A stretch of 64,000 nt of DNA. It comes from M3007 sp031425035. GTDB lineage: Bacteria > Bacteroidota > Bacteroidia > Chitinophagales > Saprospiraceae. The DNA is taken from positions 55,658-119,657 of the forward strand of contig JANPIN010000044.1 in the NCBI GenBank assembly GCA_031425035.1. The letters are read 5' to 3'. Under the pieces are notes generated by a model. The model was not told the origin of the DNA. It searched no databases and was given only the letters and a program-made list of their open reading frames with translations. The position numbers and the translations under genes were made by a program. The stretch's first letter is position 1. Each line of letters starts with the position of its first letter. Positions 25,389 to 31,826 of the stretch are shown piece after piece.

Positions 25389-25985
25389 TTAAAACCGGTA
25401 ACCGATACGGACCATCGGAATGCCGGCTACGTCATCGTAAAGTTTTTTTACCAGGCAGAGATCGACACCGATGCATGCTTCCAGTAGCCAGTGTTGGCCG
25501 AGTATGCGTTTGTAACCGATTAATAAACCGGCAGCCAAACGGAGTTGGCGATTGTGCTGGCGATTGAGATTATTCGCACTACCTCCGCCGTACTGGTCAA
25601 TATATAATTCCCGATACGTATGGTCCCGGTTGGTCGTCAACAAATCTTCCCGCATGTACGCGCCTACAAAGGCGCCGCTGGCCGGGGCTGGCCGTATGAA
25701 ATAGTATTTCGCTGCGATGGTCGCGATGAGCACCTGTTGTTTGGCCGGGAAGGCTACACGGCTTGGCTCTATGGCATTATCAGGGAGATAATAATTACCT
25801 TCCATGTTCCAACGATACCACAAGGAAGTTTCTATACCTAAATAGTCAGTTGGAATAAACTCGTAGGATAGGTGCGTAGCTTGGAAAAATGGCAGTACCA
25901 GATCAGTCTTTAATTCGTGGCGGTTTTGGCCGATAACGACCTGGGAGAGCAGTAAGAGGCAGGGAAGCAGTCGAAGTGTTTTCAT
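25389..25985 (-). CDS. Small outer-membrane beta-barrel protein (DUF3575-like)
   Basis: This 198-residue protein has a clear signal peptide (LRLLPCLLLLSQVVIGQ) followed by alternating hydrophobic strands typical of an eight-stranded barrel and a C-terminal aromatic residue (RIGYRF) of the kind used as an outer-membrane insertion signal. The pattern resembles DUF3575 proteins common in Bacteroidota. The function is unknown. It is convergent with the DedA gene with only 27 bases between stops. Confidence 0.65.
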   Translation of the reverse strand: MKTLRLLPCLLLLSQVVIGQNRHELKTDLVLPFFQATHLSYEFIPTDYLGIETSLWYRWNMEGNYYLPDNAIEPSRVAFPAKQQVLIATIAAKYYFIRPAPASGAFVGAYMREDLLTTNRDHTYRELYIDQYGGGSANNLNRQHNRQLRLAAGLLIGYKRILGQHWLLEACIGVDLCLVKKLYDDVAGIPMVRIGYRF

Positions 25986-26062
25986 CTTTTAAGTTTATAA
26001 CCGACAAGATACAACACACCGCCATAGTGCGTCTTCTGCTGGAAATAATCTTAAACAATACT

Positions 26063-26454
26063 TTAACGCGAGAGAAAAAATTCCCGAAAGGCTTCTAATT
26101 CGGCCAGTTCCTGATGGACGAAACGCTCAAAAAGCTGCTCGCCAACCTGCGTTTTCAAGGCTGAAATACCTACATCTATCAAACGCAAGCCCTCCGGAGT
26201 AAGGAATATATTGTCGAAAGTCAGGCCTGGCATATCAGAGGGGCGACGCAAATCCCGGTGCACAAAACCTGCGCGGTGTAGTAGACGCAGTTCGGCTTCA
26301 AAAACATCCAGCATCAATTCTCTACGTTATCCGCTTCCGAACCAATATCGGAGCGGGTGTCCCCGGTAAAAATCTTACCGGCTTCCGTTTCGGAAAGGGC
26401 AATAACGGTATTATTAAACCCTTTGGAAAGCGTACCCGGATATCTTTTAAGCAT
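26063..26454 (-). pseudogene. Broken protein kinase-like gene
   Basis: Two overlapping minus-strand frames look like pieces of one gene. The upstream piece starts with ATG at 26454 and reads 46 residues (MLKRYPGTLSKGFNNTVIAL, then GKIFTGDTRSDIGSEAD) before a TGA at 26314-26316. The downstream piece, in another frame (26063-26317), encodes a C-terminal part with HRDLRRP, FDNIFLT and LIDVG, the usual HRD and DxG landmarks of a kinase-like fold. The ATP-binding lobe middle is absent, so a deletion plus frameshift at about 26315 is the simplest reading. A functional short protein from the second frame would need a TTG start. Confidence 0.6.
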
Positions 26455-26467
26455 ATATCAAGGTTTA

Positions 26468-26502
26468 AGAAGTGACACTTTTTTTTCAAAAGTGTCACTT
26501 CT
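26468..26502. repeat. Perfect 15-bp hairpin of the AGTGACACTTTT type
   Basis: The arms 26468-26482 and 26488-26502 are perfectly complementary, with a five-base loop. It sits 13 bases after the aldolase stop and may stabilise or end that minus-strand transcript, although no T-run follows. It shares AGTGACACTTTT with the hairpin at 24579. Confidence 0.7.
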
Positions 26503-26515
26503 AGCCCTTTAAGTA

Positions 26516-27586
26516 TCAGGCATTCTTACCCACGCAATTCAAATCCTCAAAAGCCTGCTTCAAACGCGTCACGAAGGTTTTCTCCCCTTCGCGCAGCCAC
26601 ACGCGGGGATCATAGAATTTCTTGTTGGGCTTGTCGTCGCCGTCCGGATTGCCGATCTGACCTTGTAAATAGCCTTTTTTGGCTTCGTAGTAATTGCGGA
26701 TGCCTTCCCAGAAAGCCCACTGCATATCGGTATCGATGTTCATTTTCACCGCGCCGTATTCGATGGCCTCGCGGATCTCGCTTTGTGCCGAACCCGAACC
26801 GCCGTGGAACACGAAATTGATCGGCGTTTTGCCGCTCAAGCCATGTTTTTCCCGCAGGAAATCCTGGGAATTTTTCAGAATGATCGGCTGCAGCTTCACA
26901 TTACCGGGTTTGTAGACGCCGTGCACATTCCCGAACGCGGCGGCAATGGTGAAGTTCGGACTGATTTTTTTCAACGCCTCATACGCATACGCCACTTCTT
27001 CCGGCTGCGTGTACAGACGCGAAGAATCCACGTCGGTGTTGTCCACGCCGTCTTCTTCGCCACCGGTCACGCCCAGTTCGATTTCGAGGGTGATGCCCAT
27101 TTTGGCCATACGCTCGAAATAGCGGCAGCAGATTTCCAGGTTCTCGTGCAGCGGCTCTTCCGACAGGTCGAGCATGTGGCTGCTGTAAAGCGGATAGCCG
27201 TTTTTATCAAAAAACTGCTCGCCCGCGTCGAGCAGGCCATCCATCCAGGAAATGATGCCCAGCGCACAGTGGTCGGTATGGAGAATGACCGGTACCCCGT
27301 AGGCCTCGGCCATAGCGTGCACGTGTAACGCACCCGAAACACCACCAGCAACCGCCGCTTTCTGGCCGTCATTCGACAGGCTTTTGCCGGCAAAAAATGC
27401 CGCGCCGCCATTGGAATATTGAATAACCACCGGGCTGTTAACGGCCACCGCAGTCTCGAGCACCGCGTTCACCGTGTTCGTGCCAGTAACGTTGACGGCC
27501 GGCAGCGCGAAGTTTTGTTCGTTGGCGTAATTGAATAAATCAGTGACTTCTTGTCCATGCAGGACACCTGGGCGGAAACGGGCCAT
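26516..27586 (-). CDS. fbaA: Class II fructose-bisphosphate aldolase
   Basis: This 356-residue protein has the length of the E. coli-type (class IIA) enzyme. Key blocks are visible: the catalytic Asp and zinc His in HTDHC (D105, H106), the E-rich block LEIELGVTGGEEDGVDN, NVHGVYKPG and FHGGSGS with further zinc and substrate residues. It cleaves fructose 1,6-bisphosphate to two triose phosphates in cytoplasmic glycolysis and gluconeogenesis. It lies 81 bases downstream of trxB on the same strand, so partial co-transcription is possible. The start at MARFRPGVL is conserved-looking. Confidence 0.95.
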   Translation of the reverse strand: MARFRPGVLHGQEVTDLFNYANEQNFALPAVNVTGTNTVNAVLETAVAVNSPVVIQYSNGGAAFFAGKSLSNDGQKAAVAGGVSGALHVHAMAEAYGVPVILHTDHCALGIISWMDGLLDAGEQFFDKNGYPLYSSHMLDLSEEPLHENLEICCRYFERMAKMGITLEIELGVTGGEEDGVDNTDVDSSRLYTQPEEVAYAYEALKKISPNFTIAAAFGNVHGVYKPGNVKLQPIILKNSQDFLREKHGLSGKTPINFVFHGGSGSAQSEIREAIEYGAVKMNIDTDMQWAFWEGIRNYYEAKKGYLQGQIGNPDGDDKPNKKFYDPRVWLREGEKTFVTRLKQAFEDLNCVGKNA

Positions 27587-27667
27587 GTGCAGATTGTGGG
27601 TTGGTTATGAACGATAGATTGGCAAAACAAGCGGTGAAAGTAGCAAAAAGTCAGCGTTTTGCGTCGC

Positions 27668-28600
27668 TTACAAGCCTTCTTCCACCAAATACCTTTCAGC
27701 ATCGAGGGCGGCCATACAGCCGGTGCCGGCGGCAGTTACGGCCTGGCGGTAAATTTTATCCTGGGCATCGCCGCAGGCAAAAACCCCCGCAATATTGGTA
27801 TGCGTGACGCCCGGACGAGGCAATTGTATATATCCCGTGTCGTCCAGCGTCAGCCAACCTTTGAAAATATCGGTGTTGGGATGGTGGCCGATGGCGACGA
27901 AAAATCCCGGCACGGTCAGTACCTGCTCCTCTCCGTTCTGGTTGTTGCGGATCCGCACGCCTTCCACGTCGTCCTGACCCAGCACTTCCACCGCTTCGGT
28001 ATACCAGTGTACGATGAGGTTGGGCGTTTGCATCACACGTTGCTGCATGATTTTGGACGCGCGCATTTCACCGCGCCGCACCAGCAGGTGCACCGTTTTG
28101 CAGATCTTGGCCAGGTAGGTGCTTTCTTCCGCTGCCGTGTCGCCACCACCCACGATGACCACATCCTTGCCGCGATAGAAAAATCCGTCGCAGACCGCGC
28201 AGGCCGACACGCCAGCGTTCCACAGCCGTTCTTCACCGGGAATACCCAGCCATTTCGCGGTGGCGCCGGTAGCGACAATGACGGTGTCGGCTTCGATTTC
28301 TTCGCCGGCTTCGGTCCAGACCCGGTGTTTGCGCTCCAGGAAATCCACCTTGGTAATCATTTCATTGCGGATAACCGTCTCGAAACGGAGGGCCTGCCGC
28401 TTGAAATCTTCCATCATTTCCGGGCCCTGACGGCCATCCGGATATCCGGGATAATTTTCCACGTCATTGGTGATCATCAATTGACCGCCCGGTTGGGGGC
28501 CTGTGAACATGACGGGTTTGAGTCCAGCTCGGGCAGCATAAATGGCAGCGCTGTAGCCCGCCGGGCCGGAACCGATGATGAGGCATTTTACTTTTTCCAT
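27668..28600 (-). CDS. trxB: Thioredoxin-disulfide reductase
   Basis: This is a 310-residue flavoprotein from the ATG at 28600; an upstream in-frame start at 28675 would add 25 unconserved residues and is rejected. The FAD-binding GSGPAGYSAAIYAA lies at residues 11-24, the redox-active C134-A-V-C137 follows, then the NADPH-binding GGGDTAAEE, and a C-terminal GVFACGD motif for FAD. It transfers electrons from NADPH to thioredoxin in the cytoplasm. A TACCTTTA -7-like element is 8 bases upstream of the start (28608-28615). Confidence 0.95.
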   Translation of the reverse strand: MEKVKCLIIGSGPAGYSAAIYAARAGLKPVMFTGPQPGGQLMITNDVENYPGYPDGRQGPEMMEDFKRQALRFETVIRNEMITKVDFLERKHRVWTEAGEEIEADTVIVATGATAKWLGIPGEERLWNAGVSACAVCDGFFYRGKDVVIVGGGDTAAEESTYLAKICKTVHLLVRRGEMRASKIMQQRVMQTPNLIVHWYTEAVEVLGQDDVEGVRIRNNQNGEEQVLTVPGFFVAIGHHPNTDIFKGWLTLDDTGYIQLPRPGVTHTNIAGVFACGDAQDKIYRQAVTAAGTGCMAALDAERYLVEEGL

Positions 28601-28762
28601 AAGGGCGTAAAGGTATAAAGTCGGGTCGCATTTTTGGAAAATCGCGGTTTTTTTGCCCCGCTTGGTAGCGACCATGACAAATGTTGGTAGACTATATAAA
28701 CAATAGAAACCGGGTTTTGGCTTATCGCCAGCCCCAGAAATGAAGGTTGTCTTTAGTTATAT

Positions 28763-28820
28763 AATAAAAAAGCCGCCAGACGCAGCTTGATCATACTCAT
28801 CAAACGCTGCGCCTGGCGGC
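28763..28820 (-). terminator. Strong rho-independent terminator of the ARPP-1 lipoprotein gene
   Basis: The stem 28772-28786 pairs with 28806-28820 (15 bp, one mismatch), extended in the loop by TTGAT/ATCAA. Read on the minus strand it ends in a run of T residues (28763-28771 side). Confidence 0.85.
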
Positions 28821-28842
28821 CTATATTTCGGCAAAAACTACC

Positions 28843-29829
28843 TTATTTGGAGAATAAATGCACCCATGCCCCATCCCGGCTGTACTTCCCGGCCTTCGCG
28901 GTGCTACTGGCCATCGGTGCTGACAGAGAGGCCACTTCCCGAAATGCCCGGTTCGCTGCCGCATCGCTGGCCTGGCTTACACCCGTGCCCGCCTCGGCTA
29001 CGTAGCCATGTAAGAGGGCCGCATATTGCCGTTTAAAAAGATCGGGATGCCCGAAAATGTCTACCCCCAGCACCTCATTGCCAGATACGACCACCATGCC
29101 CACCATGTTGGGCAAACCGTCGAACTGGCCGGCAAAATGCTGCAAATAAGCATCGCGGTGGGCTTTCTGGTCGTTCTCCGTCGCTAAGCCCGCATAGGTC
29201 GAGGTGGAAGAGCCGGCGCCATTGGCCGCGGTTACCTGGTCCACGGCCGCCCATACGGCGCTTTGGTCCGTGCTGTGTACGGCCTGGCGTACGCGCGGAC
29301 TGGCCACGCTGAAATAGCCTTTGAACGCCGCCACTTGTTTTTCCGCGACGGGCGCCGATTCGTTGTAGTAGTGCGAACGGCCTTTTTCCACGCAAAAAAC
29401 ATCGATATTTTTGACGGAAGCGGGCAGGATAATGTCGTCGTAAGCCAGCACCCGGTCCTGGTTGCCGCCCGTTACCACATCGCCCGACATCAGGTAAATA
29501 GTGTCCTGGGTCTTATTTTGGACCGTCACGCCGTTATACCATTGCCGTTCACTGCGGCCGAACTGTTTGAGTTCGGTGATGCGAAAACCCGGTTTGGTCA
29601 TGGCTTCAGCCAGGGTGTGGAGGTGTTGTACGCTGCTTTGTCCGGTCAGTGCAGCCTCCTCCGCGACAATGGGGTAGATGCGCAGGTTTTGATACGACCA
29701 GCCCGGGTTGGCCGTGTTGAGCAGCGTGAGGCCCTGGGATTTCGGTTGAACGGCCGGTTGGTCGGGTTGGCAGGCGGTGAAGAGGGCGACCGCAAACAGC
29801 AGTATCAGGAAGGAGGAAATATTTTTCAT
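28843..29829 (-). CDS. ARPP-1 family lipoprotein
   Basis: This 328-residue protein has a lipoprotein signal ending LFTAC (Cys about residue 20). The mature part has the blocks I associate with the ARPP-1 family (DUF6569): LMSGDVVTGGNQDRVLAYD, a cysteine-containing VFCVEKGR segment, and NMVGMVVVSGNEVLGVDIFG toward the C-terminus. The biochemical function of the family is not established to my knowledge. It is a monocistronic unit with a good promoter at 29858-29889 and a strong terminator after it. Confidence 0.75.
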   Translation of the reverse strand: MKNISSFLILLFAVALFTACQPDQPAVQPKSQGLTLLNTANPGWSYQNLRIYPIVAEEAALTGQSSVQHLHTLAEAMTKPGFRITELKQFGRSERQWYNGVTVQNKTQDTIYLMSGDVVTGGNQDRVLAYDDIILPASVKNIDVFCVEKGRSHYYNESAPVAEKQVAAFKGYFSVASPRVRQAVHSTDQSAVWAAVDQVTAANGAGSSTSTYAGLATENDQKAHRDAYLQHFAGQFDGLPNMVGMVVVSGNEVLGVDIFGHPDLFKRQYAALLHGYVAEAGTGVSQASDAAANRAFREVASLSAPMASSTAKAGKYSRDGAWVHLFSK

Positions 29830-29857
29830 CGTCCGTATAGTTTTTTGAATTGACTTT

Positions 29858-29889
29858 CAAAAGTAACCAACGAAACGCAGGGAAACAAA
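29858..29889 (-). promoter_or_regulatory. Promoter of the ARPP-1 lipoprotein gene
   Basis: Read on the minus strand, TTTG (29886-29889) and TACTTTTG (29858-29865) are separated by 20 bases, an exact fit to the Bacteroidota -33/-7 consensus. The -7 box is 28 bases upstream of the start codon. Confidence 0.7.
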
Positions 29890-29916
29890 GTTTTAAGCAG
29901 ACGCTTTAAAACAAAA

Positions 29917-29953
29917 AAAGCGCTCCGTGAATACGAGATCCAGCGAGCGCTTT
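29917..29953 (-). terminator. Terminator of the small membrane protein gene
   Basis: AAAGCGCTC (29917-29925) pairs perfectly with GAGCGCTTT (29945-29953). Minus-strand reading ends in a T-run (A-run at 29913-29919 on +). Confidence 0.75.
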
Positions 29954-29973
29954 AGCCAGGTAAAAGAAGTGAT

Positions 29974-30138
29974 TTACAGGCGACCCATCGCACCGGCCAG
30001 TGCCGTAAATACGAAGGGGAAACCGACCCACACCCATTCCGGGGCGACTACCAGGATAATCAGGGTGATGACCAGGCTGATAATGAACATAATCCGGTCC
30101 CGGCCAACGTTCGGGGTGTATTCTCCTTGATCTTTCAT
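29974..30138 (-). CDS. Small inner-membrane protein
   Basis: This 54-residue protein starts at the ATG at 30138 (MKDQGEYTPNVGRDRIMF); a longer frame upstream adds 20 basic residues before the -7 element and is unlikely. It has two hydrophobic segments, about residues 16-32 and 34-50. The family is not recognised. It is framed by an exact -7 element upstream (30163-30170) and a terminator downstream, supporting a real gene. Confidence 0.65.
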   Translation of the reverse strand: MKDQGEYTPNVGRDRIMFIISLVITLIILVVAPEWVWVGFPFVFTALAGAMGRL

Positions 30139-30162
30139 TTTGCTGATATTTTTAATGATGCG

Positions 30163-30170
30163 CAAAGGTA
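30163..30170 (-). promoter_or_regulatory. -7 element of the small membrane protein gene
   Basis: TACCTTTG on the minus strand matches TAnnTTTG exactly, 24 bases before the start codon. A TTTG lies 25 bases further upstream, slightly beyond the usual spacing. Confidence 0.55.
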
Positions 30171-30271
30171 GCAGCCTCGCCGGCTTCTTGCCTCCCAAAA
30201 GTTCCTTTTTTTCAGGTTGATGAAAAAATCATTCCTTTGCGACCATTTTTAAAAGCTAAAGCCAAAAATTT

Positions 30272-30793
30272 ATGGTCCAGATATTCGTCACCGGTGGCAC
30301 GTTCGATAAGGAATACAACTACATCACCGGCGAGTTGTATTTCAAAGATACCCATCTCAAGGAAATGTTCGAGCGGGGACGCTGCGAGGTGAACCTCGAT
30401 ATCAAGACCCTGATGATGGTCGATTCGCTGGAAATGCGCGAGGAAGACCGCGCCATTATTGCCTATAACTGCAGCAAAACGCCTGCCGCCCGCATCCTGA
30501 TCACCCACGGCACCGACAAGATGGTCGACACCGCCTCCATGCTGGCCGAAGCGAACATCGAGGACAAAACCATTGTGCTCACCGGCGCCATGATCCCTTA
30601 CGCGTTCGGCAACTCCTCCGACGGGTTTTTCAACCTCGGCAGCGCACTGGCTTTTGCCCAGGTCCTGCCGCCCGGCGTGTACGTGGTGATGAACGGTCGT
30701 TATTTCGACTGGGACCGGGTGCGCAAAAACCGGCAAACGGGGACATTCGAGGAAATTCCGGAAGAAAACCCCGAGGGTGAGTTCGTTATTTAA
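30272..30793 (+). CDS. Single-domain asparaginase-like protein
   Basis: This 173-residue protein carries only the N-terminal catalytic-type domain of L-asparaginases: VTGGTFDK with T10 and ITHGTDKM with T78? in the conserved THGTD block (T78-H79-G80-T81-D82), plus LTGAMIPYAFGNSSDG. Ordinary asparaginases are about 330 residues with a second domain; none follows here. Stand-alone versions occur in several Gram-negative bacteria. The substrate is unknown; asparagine hydrolysis is possible but unproven. It is cytoplasmic, with no signal peptide. Confidence 0.8.
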   Translation: MVQIFVTGGTFDKEYNYITGELYFKDTHLKEMFERGRCEVNLDIKTLMMVDSLEMREEDRAIIAYNCSKTPAARILITHGTDKMVDTASMLAEANIEDKTIVLTGAMIPYAFGNSSDGFFNLGSALAFAQVLPPGVYVVMNGRYFDWDRVRKNRQTGTFEEIPEENPEGEFVI

Positions 30794-30797
30794 CGCC

Positions 30798-31082
30798 TTA
30801 ATTTTTTTCCAGGAAATTCAAATGCCCGCCGAAAATCAGTATGTACAAACCAGCCGCTGCGATGATCGCCAGCATGCTCAGCGCCATAATATGGAAATAA
30901 GAGCGCGGCACTTTACTGCGTTCTACCACCTCGGCCAGTAAGGCAATTACCAGGATGGCCAATACGATAGCGCCCACGATGAACGTTAAGAGCGTCGCTA
31001 TGTAGTCGCTCAACAGCCAGAGACCCAGCCAGGCGACCACTTCAAACAAGAAAATTTCCAACAAAGACGGACGAAATTGCAT
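30798..31082 (-). CDS. Small membrane protein with three helices
   Basis: This 94-residue protein starts at the ATG at 31082 (MQFRPSLLEIFLFEVV); the longer frame to 31145 would run into the divergent gene and is rejected. There are three hydrophobic segments at about 8-28, 30-52 and 66-88. The family is not recognised. Its stop is only 4 bases from the stop of the convergent asparaginase-like gene. Confidence 0.65.
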   Translation of the reverse strand: MQFRPSLLEIFLFEVVAWLGLWLLSDYIATLLTFIVGAIVLAILVIALLAEVVERSKVPRSYFHIMALSMLAIIAAAGLYILIFGGHLNFLEKN

Positions 31083-31146
31083 CTGGCAATAAGGAACAGC
31101 CGTTTTGACACAACCGTTCGGCACAAAAGAACAAAACCTGACCACG

Positions 31147-31677
31147 ATGCACGCCTTTACCCGCTTAATTTCCAGTATTTTAGTGCTGCTTCCCTTTTTT
31201 ACCCCGCTTTTAGCCCAGGAAGGCCCGGCCAGTACCGAAGCAGAGTTTGAAAAACAATATCAGGAGCGGATTAAAATGGATAAACTGAACAACGTGTACA
31301 TCCCCAAGAACCTGGATGACGCCTTGTTACAGCTCGATAAACTGACCTCGCCCGAGTCGAAGCTCAAATTCAAAACGATTCCGGAAGACTCGGTCTGTAT
31401 GTATATGCACAATCGGCTCGGCCAGTGGATCATTCTGAACTGGGGTTTTTACGGCGGTTCGCGCCTCTCGCACTACCTGCGCAGCGCGGGCATTACCTAC
31501 CCCGACGACATGGCCGATTTCCTCATTCTGGCCTATCACCGCAAGCTGAACGGCAAGCCGGTCGGCATCAAGGAACTGGCCGTTAATTTCCGTGAAAAAC
31601 GCAAAAAAGAGTTCCAGGCGGACAAGAAAAAAGGCAAAGTGATCCATGAAGAAACCCATAAAAAAAACCGCCGGTGA
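31147..31677 (+). CDS. DUF6794 domain protein, exported
   Basis: This 176-residue protein starts at the ATG at 31147. An upstream in-frame start at 31105 adds unconserved residues before a clean signal peptide (FTRLISSILVLLPFFTPLLAQ). The mature part has IPKNLDDALLQLDKL, LGQWIILNWGFYGGSRL and PDDMADFLILAYHRKLNGK, which I recognise as the DUF6794 pattern of Bacteroidota. The role is unknown. The tail is lysine-rich and its stop codon lies in the loop of the terminator. Confidence 0.75.
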   Translation: MHAFTRLISSILVLLPFFTPLLAQEGPASTEAEFEKQYQERIKMDKLNNVYIPKNLDDALLQLDKLTSPESKLKFKTIPEDSVCMYMHNRLGQWIILNWGFYGGSRLSHYLRSAGITYPDDMADFLILAYHRKLNGKPVGIKELAVNFREKRKKEFQADKKKGKVIHEETHKKNRR

Positions 31678-31695
31678 GCCCCGGCGGTTTTTTCT
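31665..31695 (+). terminator. Terminator overlapping the stop codon of the DUF6794 gene
   Basis: AAACCGCCGG (31665-31674) pairs with CCGGCGGTTT (31681-31690), followed by a T-run. The six-base loop contains the TGA stop at 31675-31677. Confidence 0.85.
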
Positions 31696-31708
31696 TTTGA
31701 ATTCGCCT

Positions 31709-31716
31709 TACTTTTG
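31709..31716 (+). promoter_or_regulatory. -7 element of topA
   Basis: TACTTTTG matches TAnnTTTG exactly, right after the preceding terminator and 110 bases before the topA start. Confidence 0.5.
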
Positions 31717-31826
31717 CGCCCGAAAATCGGTTCGTGCCGATTGTCATTTCTACACCACACCAAACAACTTTTCGCTCCGCCCCCAGCCCGTTCCCTTAGC
31801 GGGTAACTGGGATAGAGCCGCTGCTT

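Noticed and set aside
27659..28618. 319-residue + strand frame opposite trxB
   Set aside because: Antisense shadow with no family pattern.
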